Virus record (IMG/VR): IMGVR_UViG_3300030333_003867
Location: 1-37,696 of that record
Direction: 5' to 3' (one strand)
Length of the DNA: 37,696 nt
DNA from: a virus
Shown: one piece after another, positions 23,049 to 32,077 of the stretch
Position numbering within the stretch: position 1 is the stretch's first letter
Layout: each line of letters begins with the position of its first letter
The notes under the pieces: generated by a model
Databases searched by the model: none
The model's input: only the letters and a program-made list of their open reading frames with translations
What the model was told of the DNA's origin: nothing
Made by a program: the position numbers and the translations under genes

Positions 23049-26000
23049 ATGCCCAACACTTTAGTAGATCATTACCGTTCTCGGTTTCCTGACGATAGCA
23101 TTAGCGATCAAGGGATTATTGGCGGATTCATTCGCCAGCATGGCGAGTCTGCAATCAAGACACAATACCCTGACGCCTACTCTCAGTTCATAAAGCAAAG
23201 ACGGAAAGATGATGTAGACAGGTATAACCGTGTCAATCCGTCTGGCCCTTTCGGAGAGTTTTGGAAGGCAACCAAACGCACCACAATAGGATTAGGAGAG
23301 ACTGCGTTAGGCGGACTAGGTTTAGGAGCGGGGGCTGTAGGCTGGGAGTCTGCTCGCGACTACCTAATGATGAAGGCAATGGAGGTTGGGCAGGATGCCC
23401 AAGACATTTCGTTAGCCGCAGTCGAGGCTGAGTGGGACGACGTTGATGGTCTTTATGAATCACTACAATATGGAGCCGCAGTCTTTGGTGAAGCAGCGCC
23501 ATCCTTGGTGGAGTCAATTGCTGCTGCCGGTGCTGGTCTTTTGGTGGGTAGCGCTGCCGCTCCTGGCCCTGGTTCTGTTGCTGGTGGGGTGGGCGGATTC
23601 TTCGCTAAGAACGCTGTTAAAAATCTTCTCAAGAAAAAGGTTCGCGAACAGGTAAGAGAGAACCTAGAGAAACAGGTAGGGCGAAAGCTTACTGATGACG
23701 CACTAAAATACACCCTGCTTAAAACTGCTTTGTCTGGAAAAGGTGCAGGCAAGGACATGATCAAGGCACAAATGAAAGCCGCTAGTGCGAAGCTGGGCAG
23801 CACAGTTGCCACCACCTTAAACAGCTACGGTTTATCATCCGGTGAAATTTACAACTCGTTAGCAAGCAACCCTAACGTAGACCCAGATGACGCAATCGAC
23901 ATTGCGCTTGTCGGAGGTCTTGTTGCTGCTGTCCCTGACACATTCCTGCCTTCATACATTATGAAGCAGTCAGGAATCGTCGATGCTCTTGCCGGAACAG
24001 TTAAGGGGCAGATGGCAAAGGAGCATGTGAAGAGGAGATTTAATGGCTATGTTGGGAGACTAGCCAAGCAGGCTGCTATCACGATACCGGCTGAAGGGGC
24101 GACTGAAGGCTTCCAAGAGTTAGTTAACATTGCCGCTGAGAAATACGGAGACAAGACAAGCGAACACTTTAAAGACACGGGGAGACTGTTCGCTCCTATG
24201 GATATTTATGATGACCTAACCGATGAGGAAAAAGGTCGAATCGATAGGGCAATAGTAGTTGGCGCTGCCGCCGGAAGCATGGGTGCTGTTGGTGCAGCCA
24301 CAAGAAGAACGGCAGAGGATACTGATGACACAGACGTAACACCAACAGAGCCAGCAGAGGATGTAGTCGATGAAATTTACGCTCCAACAGATGAGGAGAA
24401 AGCAATTATCACAGCCTTGGTTGCTAGGGAGGTAGCTGGAGGTGACGTTAAACAGGAGCTTTCTGATGCCAATGTTTTCAGTAACAGGATTCTGACAAGA
24501 TTTTATGTTTCTGAGAAAAAAAGGGCTTTTGAAGAACAGGGTTTTCGTTTGGATGCTAAAAAGGATTCAGATGAAAAAGCAGAGGTAGATCAAGACTACA
24601 TTAACTTCATTAAAGAACAAATTATCGTAGTCAAAAACTCAGACCTGTCTCCAAAGATTCGTAAGTACCTAATTGCACAACTCAATGAGAAATTAAAAGC
24701 AGCAAAGAAAGGGGCGAAACCTGACGCCACGACATCGATGTCTATGGCTGGCGAGGCAGTCGAAGTTAAGTCGTTACTCGATGAGCAGTTGGGCTTACTG
24801 GAACCACAGCCGGAAGCTGAACCTGTAGCTGAAACCCGTGAGCCGATAGCAATGCTGCCGGAGTCAGTCGGGGCGGAAGAAATTCGGAATAGAGAACGAG
24901 ATCAGAAGTGGCAGAAAGAGGACAACGCCAAGGAAGCTGAGAAATTACAGGCACAGAAAACTGAGGATGAAAAGAAACTCGCATTACTTAACGAGCGATT
25001 AGCCCAAGTAAGAGAAGCCGCTGTACAAAAAGAAGGTGATCGGCGTACTGCCGAAACCAATTTAGCTGCGATTTGGGCAGCCGCTTCTAAATTAGATAGA
25101 CAAGAGGATAATGCAGCACAAAAAGCTTTTGAAGAGAAGCAGAAGTTTGCAAAAGCTGCTGAGAAATTAAGACAGAAAGAAGCTAAAGCTGCTGAGAAAA
25201 TTAAAGAAACAGCAGATAAGAAACCGGAAACCACAGAGGAGGAAACATCTACACAAACCCCTCAAGAAACAAAGGAGGCTGTCAACCCAAGTCACATTGA
25301 AGACATAGAAAGAAACCCATTAGATGGGCGGTTAAAAAGTGATACTGGCAATGAGAACATAGATTCAAGTATTAGGGCTGCTGGTGCTAAAAGCTGGCTA
25401 TCTCTTCCTGTCGATGAAATGAAGCAAATTATCGACAGCGGAAAATTCGATATACTAGGTGAGCTTTTAACAAAAAGAAGTACTAAGAAAAAAGACGGGA
25501 AAGGCGCGTCAAAGAGAGACTCAAGGAGGTTGACTGCATTGTTTCGCCCCAGCACAGGTGAGGTTTGGGTTGTTAAAACTTGGAAAGATAAAGGAAGTGT
25601 TTGGTTTGCTGGGCCGGACGGATCAAGGACGAAACTGGAAACCGCTTTGGCTGGTGGAAATCTGATTCCTATCGCAAGTATTTTAACAAAGAGTGATTCC
25701 AGCGTTAAGGACTGGAACACATTCGCTAATAGAAATGATTTCGATTTAACATTCTCTGAACAAGTCGCAAACGAAAAATTAGATGCAGAAATTGATACAG
25801 AAATTAAACAGCGTCCACCTCAACCTAATTCGGTTAGTGAGAAAGAGGCACAAAGTTTACCCTCAAACAAAAAGGTAAAAGCCTTATTCGACGCAATCGT
25901 TCGTGCCGCAGTAGCCAGAGGCTTGAACATTGAAATCTTTCAGAATGAACAGGCGGCAATGGAAGGTGAGTATGGTGCGTATGCAAATGCCTTTAAATTA

Positions 26001-29000
26001 ATTAGGCTGGCACTAGCAGACTCAGCTAATCCGACAAGCGAAACGATACGACTTCTATTGCATGAGGTGGCTCATGCTGTGTTTGCCAATGAGCCGGTTC
26101 ACATTCGTGAGTCGATTCACTCTGCCATCAACAACATGAGCGACAAGGCACTCCAGCTTGAGGGCTTTACGATGGCTATACCGGAGGGAGTGAACGAAGC
26201 AGAGGTTATACAAGAGGAACGCTTGGTCGAAACAACCTCGATCAATTTACAACAGGAAGGGTTTGACCCAACCAACGCTCAATCGACAGCGCAGAAACTC
26301 TTTAGGTTTCTAAAGGACATTTACTACAGGGCGTCTATGGCAATCCAACGAGCCACAGGGCTTAACATTGCCAACGATCAGTTGCCTCTTCTTTATTTCC
26401 AGAACCGCATGAGGATGTTCCTTGCTGGAGACAAGGATGTTTTCAGCTACCTCAGTTTCTTGGGTGGGCCTAAACCAAACCACACAGAGACTGTGGGGAT
26501 GTCACGCAAGGTGCATGACTCTTCCATAGAAATAGACATCAGCTTTCGGGACAAGTTCGTGGACTATCCAGAGGTCGTCCCTGACAACCAACTTGCTGCA
26601 AGGCTTGGCGTCAGACAACGGCCTAGTCCCAGCAGGAGAACCACAGCGCCGGAACCTATCGTACAGTATGGAGAGGAATACGATAGCGTACAGATGAAGA
26701 CGGGAGAGGTGTACACTCTCAAGCTCATCGATGACGCTTATCGTAAAATGTACGAGGCATGGCGGGTTAGCGGAGCCACGCCAATGACATACGAGGAGTG
26801 GCTGGCTAGTGACATGATGGGCAAGGAAGACCCTGCCGTTTTGATTGCTGAGATAAACAGCGAACTGGCAGCTAACGGGCATGAGCAGATAAACCCAGAC
26901 GATGTAACGAGTGTTAGCCTTGAGCAAAACAAGCAGCTACCGAAAGCCAAGGAGGCTGCTTATGTTCATATCAGAAGCGTCAGGGCCAAGCTGCAAAACA
27001 ACTACATAAACGGTCAGCAGAACCTAGACCCGTCCAAACCAAAGTCGCTTTCTGAAAAGGTTAAGAAAGCAAAGGAGGCTGTCGTTAAATGGTTGCAGCG
27101 ATATACCGATGCCGATGTTTCACTCAACCAGATTTACACCATGCTGGATGAGGCTGTCTCTGAACTTCGCGATGACATGCGGCAGATCGGCAACGCATCG
27201 AGGCGCAAAGGTGAACTTTATCAGATCATCAAGCAGCTTGAAGGCAAGACGCCAGAGGCGAAGGCTGTTCAGCAAGTTGAAAAGAAATTACTTAAACTCG
27301 TCAGGGAAACCAGAGACGGCAAAGGCAACTTCTTCGACATGGTCGAGGCAGCGGCAAGAGTTTTGCAGGACAGAGGAGACAGCGAGTCTCGCTGGAACAC
27401 TTTAACTGTTACTCAAATAGCTGAGTTACTTGATGCATCTGGTGTCGATATTCTTCAGCCTCTAATCAAAGACCGCCAAATGCTGGCGGCTGTAATTGCT
27501 ATTGCCAAAAAGGATTCACTCGTAATGGATTTACTCTCTCTTCGACGCGATAAAGAGAGAGCCGGAGTTGACGAAATACTCAAAGAGTTTCTGGCAAAAG
27601 GGCGAGCAGACGAGAACACGATCAGACATGCTACCAGGAGAATCCCCAGACTTGAAAAAGTTGCGAATCGTATTTTGCTGCAACTGAACACCAAGCAGAA
27701 GGCGCTTGAATCTGATCAAAGAGAATTACAAAAACAGACTGAGCGAGTTTTGTTTTGGGATTCGGTAGCTGAAACTATCGATGACACAATGGGTATGCTG
27801 GAGGAAGACCTTGGCATAGAGGACGCTGATAAAAACGTACAGGCATTTGCTTTGTACGACGGCGCGAAGATTCCTGTTCCAGCCAGCCCCAACACTTCCA
27901 TCGAAGACCTTAAAGATCCATCGAAACAAAAGGAAGTTTCACTCAAGGCCAGCAAGTTTTCTCAAGATCAAATCCGCAGATACTATCAGCAGATTAAGAC
28001 GTGGCTAGTAGCCAACGCTGACAAACCTCAGTCCGCCACCTACCGGCAAATGGAACGTATCGCAGATGAGTTGGCGATTGCCGGTGCTGACCTAATGGAC
28101 AAGAGCATTAGGCGGGTCGTGGGACAAAAACTTGCTGACTCATTTAGCAAATCATTATTCAGCATAGGCTCTGGCATCTCTCGCTTAATGGGCAGGAGGA
28201 TTGAGCGTTTCCAAAACGAATGGCAACGCATGGAGAAGGAGGCTGATCTCATTGGTTCACAATGGACACTCGCTGAAAAGGCGTTGATGAACGAATTGCT
28301 AAAAGGTCAGTTCTACAAAATTGATAGGAGACAGGAATTTAGAGAAGACTGGTATCAAAAAGCGTTACAGTTTTTTGAGAAACGCCCAGACCTCCTTAAC
28401 TACAGCAAAGATAGTAAGGAGATGCGGCGAAATGCATACAACCAATACCTTAATAGATTATCAGAATCTAATGAGTTTGCTCAGATCATAAAGAACAATG
28501 ATAAAGTCAGGGATTTGTTTTACAAATACATGGACGCAACTGCGAAGAGTTCTGGTTGGTTTGACCAACAGCGCAGTCGTCTTCGTATCAAGCTCGCGTC
28601 TGATCCGAAATATGGATACCTCCGTGAATCAATTGGCGAACCCATATTTACGGTAATGCGGAGACTGTCTGGTCACGCCTCTCTCATCTACGAGATAATG
28701 AGAGAAAGCGGGTGGCTGGAAATTAAATCTGACCAACCATTTGACGACACAAGACCGCTGTTTTCAAAAACAGTCTGGCGGGATTTTGTGAAGCCAATCG
28801 TGCAGAGAGAAGGACGGTCGATGATCGGCTCTGTACACAGGCCAGATGGGGTTCAGAGATTAGCTAGACGCAGCAACCTAATTGTAGCATATGAGAACAC
28901 GGCAGTTAATGAAGCTGGCTTTTATTCAATAAAAGACTTTGCCGAGAAGCTTTACTCTCTTGAAGAAGGTGACCCGACGGACATGGAATCAAGACAGCAA

Positions 29001-31499
29001 TTCATTGAGCAAACCTTCTCAACATTTAACGACATTTTTCAGACGCTTCACGATCAGAAAAAAGAATTCAATCAAGCCAATAACGACGGGAATATGGGAG
29101 TGCCAATGCGCGTTCTCATGGATGCCCGAAAGTCTGAGGAACTACCCGCTGAGTTCTTGGAGCATGTGACATTTGATTCCCGCACCATGAAGCAGATGGC
29201 CAAAGTCATGGCAATGGAATCTCAGTATGGACGTAACATGTCCACAATGATTACTGGGTTTGACCAGCTAATACAGGAACTATCAGACAAGGCCAAGCTC
29301 TATGAATCTATTGTTAAGGAAGTGGGTCTTGCTAACCCAAGGGTAGGCAGGGGAGGGAAAACAAAACTAATAAAGGACGAATTTAAGGCGCGTGGTCTGA
29401 ACTACGATGTTTACAGCCAAGCTACAAAGAACTTGGACTACGCTACTAGCTTGAGAGATCAATGGATAGCGTTCACTTCAGCAGAAGGTCACGTCTCAAC
29501 AGAAAACCGCATGGCCCAAGAAGTTGTTGGGACTATGGCAGGAGCCACCGTCCAAGGCTTTGGCACACTCCTGCTTGATTTAACTGCCCCTATCATTCAA
29601 GGCCAAACAAAGATGACAGGAGTGGGCGGTACTAAATTTGCAGCATCGATTTACAAGAAAGCATTTGGCGAAGTGCTAGGTAGCCTGTGGCAGTTGTTCG
29701 GAAAAACTCTTGGCTTGAAAGCGGACAACGCAAGGCGTCGTGCGAGGAACGGTTATATTTTTGCAGACGCTCATATGAGGATGCAGGACCAATTTACCAG
29801 CGCCTTAAATGAGGTAAACGAAAACGACAGACTCCTGGTCGAAGAGGGAGACACTCCTGTCCAAGCCTTTGGAAAACGAACCAAGCGTGGGCTGCTTAAC
29901 TTCACTAGAATTATACGAACATTGATAGGTTCTGGAGTTGGCAAATCCAAGCTGGCTGAAAACGATGCAGCTTTCTCAACAGTCAAACCACAAGCTCCGT
30001 ACACATGGGGGAGTGAGATTGTACACGCTGCTGCGGTTGATGCGTATGTGGAAAAGTTTGAGGCAATACTCTCACGGGCTGTGGAGTATTTTCAAAATGC
30101 AGAGAACGAGAGTGACTTAACGAATCCTACTTTTGCATTCACTATTAAAAAACACGCTGAAGATTTAGGCTTCGGTAAACGCCTTGGCTTATTCGATAGC
30201 TCGCTTGATCTGGAGTATTTTTTAAATGCACTAAACGAACAGGGATTGTCCTTGGAACAACTGGCGAGAGAGTACATTGAAAGATCAAGTGCAGATTCAG
30301 AAGCCCCCCTTATTACAGACAACAATTTCCACCACCTAGCCGCACTTGCCAACAGGGACATAATGTTGGCAAACAATGTGACTACTCAGTCTAAATTTTT
30401 AATCACAGGCAAGGTTGCCCCAGTTCTTCAAAACCTAGTCGGGTGGTCGATCAGAAGAAGCGGCGACTTGATAAGGATGATGAGAAAACCAGGTGGTGAG
30501 GGTAAGGTGTTTGATAAAAATTGGAGAGACGCAATGATGCGACTCACTTTTGTGATGGTTCCTACAGCGTTAGGCGCTGCTGTAATTAAGGACTGGTGGG
30601 ATGAAGAGGTGTACGGGAAAAGCCCAAATGTTCTACGCTTTAGAGATGCTCAAACAGCAGGAGATTATTTTGTTACAGCACTTGATAGGACAGCAAGAGT
30701 TGGTGTCATGGGTTTTGCCGGAGATGCAGCTAACAGTTATTTCAATGTTCAAACAGGCAGAGGTTTCAGTTTAGATTCTAGGATATATGCTGTGTCATCC
30801 ATATTTCAGTTGGCTGGCGCATTATCGAATGCTCGCACACAAAACTTCGCCAACTATGAGACTGTTTACAGGCCAATGATTCAAGCATTAGGCGGCTCTG
30901 GTTTTCTCCAGAACATGACCACCTACAAGAATTTCTTTGAGACAATCAGCGGGGCTGACCTTGAGATTCAAGAGGATAGAATTGTAGGCCGAATTAATCT
31001 TGAGAACATAATCCGATCAGCAGGACGAGGGTCAAAGAACCTCGATGTAAGATCGATGGGTGGAAGTGGGATGCGCTATTTGTCCAACCCAATACGCCCT
31101 CACATTAAGGACATGATCACGGCTGCGTACAGCAATGATGCGAGAGACTTCTACAATTCCTACAGACAAGCCTTAGAGGCAGCTAGGTTGGCAGGCAAGG
31201 CTGACCCACAGGATTCTGTAGCCCGCAGCTACGGGGCATACAATCCCCTACGAAAGGTTTTCAAGACTGACCCAACTGAGGGTGAGTACGTCCAGTTGCT
31301 GTCCAACATGGACAACACCACGGCTCGCACCGTCCGGCAGGGGCTGGATTTGTTTAACAAATATGGCGAGCAGATTGGGTCACGCGCATTCTACGGCAAA
31401 GCGGAAAGAAAAAAGAAATCAAGAGGAGTGAAGATGACCGGCAAACTGCCAACCCTTTCTGACTACAGACTGGCAGCTACCCTGCCTAATTTCCGTTGA
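23049..31499 (+). CDS. Giant ejection/polyvalent virion protein with zincin-like domain, 2816 aa
   Basis: This is the largest gene here, third in the ejection group, where T7 has its large internal protein gp16. Gly/Ala hydrophobic segments lie near 79-98, 151-185, 281-300 and 400-418, so the N-terminus could insert into the host membrane. EGATEGFQE at about 349-357 resembles a motif I recall from giant phage proteins. Residues about 607-734 are a long Lys/Glu/Ala coiled coil. H1005-E-V-A-H1009 in LLLHEVAHAVF is a zincin motif, with a candidate third ligand Glu near 1055. The rest is mostly helical. I see no lysozyme or transglycosylase motif. It is likely injected with DNA; the metallopeptidase could cleave host or virion proteins. 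Confidence 0.8.
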   Translation: MPNTLVDHYRSRFPDDSISDQGIIGGFIRQHGESAIKTQYPDAYSQFIKQRRKDDVDRYNRVNPSGPFGEFWKATKRTTIGLGETALGGLGLGAGAVGWESARDYLMMKAMEVGQDAQDISLAAVEAEWDDVDGLYESLQYGAAVFGEAAPSLVESIAAAGAGLLVGSAAAPGPGSVAGGVGGFFAKNAVKNLLKKKVREQVRENLEKQVGRKLTDDALKYTLLKTALSGKGAGKDMIKAQMKAASAKLGSTVATTLNSYGLSSGEIYNSLASNPNVDPDDAIDIALVGGLVAAVPDTFLPSYIMKQSGIVDALAGTVKGQMAKEHVKRRFNGYVGRLAKQAAITIPAEGATEGFQELVNIAAEKYGDKTSEHFKDTGRLFAPMDIYDDLTDEEKGRIDRAIVVGAAAGSMGAVGAATRRTAEDTDDTDVTPTEPAEDVVDEIYAPTDEEKAIITALVAREVAGGDVKQELSDANVFSNRILTRFYVSEKKRAFEEQGFRLDAKKDSDEKAEVDQDYINFIKEQIIVVKNSDLSPKIRKYLIAQLNEKLKAAKKGAKPDATTSMSMAGEAVEVKSLLDEQLGLLEPQPEAEPVAETREPIAMLPESVGAEEIRNRERDQKWQKEDNAKEAEKLQAQKTEDEKKLALLNERLAQVREAAVQKEGDRRTAETNLAAIWAAASKLDRQEDNAAQKAFEEKQKFAKAAEKLRQKEAKAAEKIKETADKKPETTEEETSTQTPQETKEAVNPSHIEDIERNPLDGRLKSDTGNENIDSSIRAAGAKSWLSLPVDEMKQIIDSGKFDILGELLTKRSTKKKDGKGASKRDSRRLTALFRPSTGEVWVVKTWKDKGSVWFAGPDGSRTKLETALAGGNLIPIASILTKSDSSVKDWNTFANRNDFDLTFSEQVANEKLDAEIDTEIKQRPPQPNSVSEKEAQSLPSNKKVKALFDAIVRAAVARGLNIEIFQNEQAAMEGEYGAYANAFKLIRLALADSANPTSETIRLLLHEVAHAVFANEPVHIRESIHSAINNMSDKALQLEGFTMAIPEGVNEAEVIQEERLVETTSINLQQEGFDPTNAQSTAQKLFRFLKDIYYRASMAIQRATGLNIANDQLPLLYFQNRMRMFLAGDKDVFSYLSFLGGPKPNHTETVGMSRKVHDSSIEIDISFRDKFVDYPEVVPDNQLAARLGVRQRPSPSRRTTAPEPIVQYGEEYDSVQMKTGEVYTLKLIDDAYRKMYEAWRVSGATPMTYEEWLASDMMGKEDPAVLIAEINSELAANGHEQINPDDVTSVSLEQNKQLPKAKEAAYVHIRSVRAKLQNNYINGQQNLDPSKPKSLSEKVKKAKEAVVKWLQRYTDADVSLNQIYTMLDEAVSELRDDMRQIGNASRRKGELYQIIKQLEGKTPEAKAVQQVEKKLLKLVRETRDGKGNFFDMVEAAARVLQDRGDSESRWNTLTVTQIAELLDASGVDILQPLIKDRQMLAAVIAIAKKDSLVMDLLSLRRDKERAGVDEILKEFLAKGRADENTIRHATRRIPRLEKVANRILLQLNTKQKALESDQRELQKQTERVLFWDSVAETIDDTMGMLEEDLGIEDADKNVQAFALYDGAKIPVPASPNTSIEDLKDPSKQKEVSLKASKFSQDQIRRYYQQIKTWLVANADKPQSATYRQMERIADELAIAGADLMDKSIRRVVGQKLADSFSKSLFSIGSGISRLMGRRIERFQNEWQRMEKEADLIGSQWTLAEKALMNELLKGQFYKIDRRQEFREDWYQKALQFFEKRPDLLNYSKDSKEMRRNAYNQYLNRLSESNEFAQIIKNNDKVRDLFYKYMDATAKSSGWFDQQRSRLRIKLASDPKYGYLRESIGEPIFTVMRRLSGHASLIYEIMRESGWLEIKSDQPFDDTRPLFSKTVWRDFVKPIVQREGRSMIGSVHRPDGVQRLARRSNLIVAYENTAVNEAGFYSIKDFAEKLYSLEEGDPTDMESRQQFIEQTFSTFNDIFQTLHDQKKEFNQANNDGNMGVPMRVLMDARKSEELPAEFLEHVTFDSRTMKQMAKVMAMESQYGRNMSTMITGFDQLIQELSDKAKLYESIVKEVGLANPRVGRGGKTKLIKDEFKARGLNYDVYSQATKNLDYATSLRDQWIAFTSAEGHVSTENRMAQEVVGTMAGATVQGFGTLLLDLTAPIIQGQTKMTGVGGTKFAASIYKKAFGEVLGSLWQLFGKTLGLKADNARRRARNGYIFADAHMRMQDQFTSALNEVNENDRLLVEEGDTPVQAFGKRTKRGLLNFTRIIRTLIGSGVGKSKLAENDAAFSTVKPQAPYTWGSEIVHAAAVDAYVEKFEAILSRAVEYFQNAENESDLTNPTFAFTIKKHAEDLGFGKRLGLFDSSLDLEYFLNALNEQGLSLEQLAREYIERSSADSEAPLITDNNFHHLAALANRDIMLANNVTTQSKFLITGKVAPVLQNLVGWSIRRSGDLIRMMRKPGGEGKVFDKNWRDAMMRLTFVMVPTALGAAVIKDWWDEEVYGKSPNVLRFRDAQTAGDYFVTALDRTARVGVMGFAGDAANSYFNVQTGRGFSLDSRIYAVSSIFQLAGALSNARTQNFANYETVYRPMIQALGGSGFLQNMTTYKNFFETISGADLEIQEDRIVGRINLENIIRSAGRGSKNLDVRSMGGSGMRYLSNPIRPHIKDMITAAYSNDARDFYNSYRQALEAARLAGKADPQDSVARSYGAYNPLRKVFKTDPTEGEYVQLLSNMDNTTARTVRQGLDLFNKYGEQIGSRAFYGKAERKKKSRGVKMTGKLPTLSDYRLAATLPNFR
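31472..31492 (+). terminator. Terminator-like hairpin at the end of the giant gene
   Basis: GGCAG (31472-31476) pairs with CTGCC (31482-31486) around a 5-base loop, followed by TAATTT. The hairpin lies in the last codons of the giant gene. The stem is short and the T-run only three bases, so termination would be weak. As in the other two cassettes, the TTTCC motif follows within four bases. Confidence 0.4.
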
Positions 31500-31525
31500 C
31501 CCAGAACATACAGAATTTAACCTAA
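31490..31525 (+). promoter_or_regulatory. Predicted promoter, copy 3 of the shared element
   Basis: TTTCCGTTGACCCA (31490-31503) begins inside the last codons of the giant gene. TTGACC is followed, after 18 bases, by ACCTAA, similar to the ACCTTA and ACTTTA of the other copies. The next ATG is 43 bases after the motif begins, as with the first copy. It would drive the distal fibre genes. Confidence 0.55.
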
Positions 31526-31532
31526 TTACATT

Positions 31533-31826
31533 ATGAGTGATTCATTAATTAAAAAACTACCGGCGGTTCACGTTAGTGAGTTTTTAGCGACAGCCACCGC
31601 AGTAAGCGCAACCGTTGGGGCAACCCAAGTCGTCTCTATAACCGATGTTGTAAACTCAGGAGCAAGTGTATTGGACATTAAAGAGTCTGTTACAGGTGGA
31701 GCCGTTGCGATGAAAGTTCCGGCAGCTACCGCAGTTTCCCTGCAAGTTCCGTTGCGTATGGCTGCGGGTAAAAAACCATTTGCAAGTGTAGCCGGAGCAA
31801 CAATCGGATTTATTGTAGAAGGCTGA
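31533..31826 (+). CDS. Hypothetical small beta-rich protein, 97 aa
   Basis: A Val/Ala/Thr-rich protein (ATATAVSATVGATQVVSI, VPAATAVSLQVPL) with few charges, suggesting a small beta domain, probably a virion or fibre-base component. No family is recognised. It is the first gene after the third promoter-like cassette and its stop shares one base with the next start, so it leads the fibre operon. No clear Shine-Dalgarno sequence is present before the ATG. Confidence 0.6.
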   Translation: MSDSLIKKLPAVHVSEFLATATAVSATVGATQVVSITDVVNSGASVLDIKESVTGGAVAMKVPAATAVSLQVPLRMAAGKKPFASVAGATIGFIVEG

Positions 31827-32077
31827 TGCTGAGAAAACAGTCTAGTCCCGTCATACGCGATACTGGCGACTTGCCCAGTATACCCGTGGACATAGCGAAG
31901 GATTATCCGTCGTTGAACAACTGGTGGGATGATTCTGTTTCTGTCATAGATAGGTTGCGAACTGTAGCCGTCACAAAACAGGGGCTGTTAGATACTTTAG
32001 AGGTCACAGGCGACATAGTTGGGACAGAGGACGAACAAGAGATAGATAACAAAGTAGTAGGTGGAGGTTCATTCTAA
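31826..32077 (+). CDS. Hypothetical small acidic protein, 83 aa
   Basis: I do not recognise a family. The N-terminus is polar with prolines (SSPVIRDTGDLPSIPVD), followed by a helix (LNNWWDDSVSVIDRLRTV) and a beta-like stretch LLDTLEVTGDIVGTE, similar in style to fibre shaft segments. It ends NKVVGGGSF; the next fibre ends NKTIDCGSF, a possibly related end. One-base overlaps with both neighbours suggest coupled translation and a common particle, likely a fibre base or adaptor. Confidence 0.55.
   Translation: MLRKQSSPVIRDTGDLPSIPVDIAKDYPSLNNWWDDSVSVIDRLRTVAVTKQGLLDTLEVTGDIVGTEDEQEIDNKVVGGGSF

Noticed and set aside
26259-26274. TTTGACCCA inside the giant gene as a fourth promoter element.
   Set aside because: It lacks the TTTCC part and a preceding hairpin, and lies within conserved-looking coding sequence far from any start codon.
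29190-29231. KQMAKVMAMESQYG in the giant protein resembles motif B (RxxxKxxxxxxxYG) of single-subunit RNA polymerases, suggesting an N4-like virion RNA polymerase.
   Set aside because: The first Arg is Lys, and no convincing TxxGR, motif A or motif C could be found at suitable spacing. Similar segments occur in other giant ejection proteins. A structure prediction would settle it.
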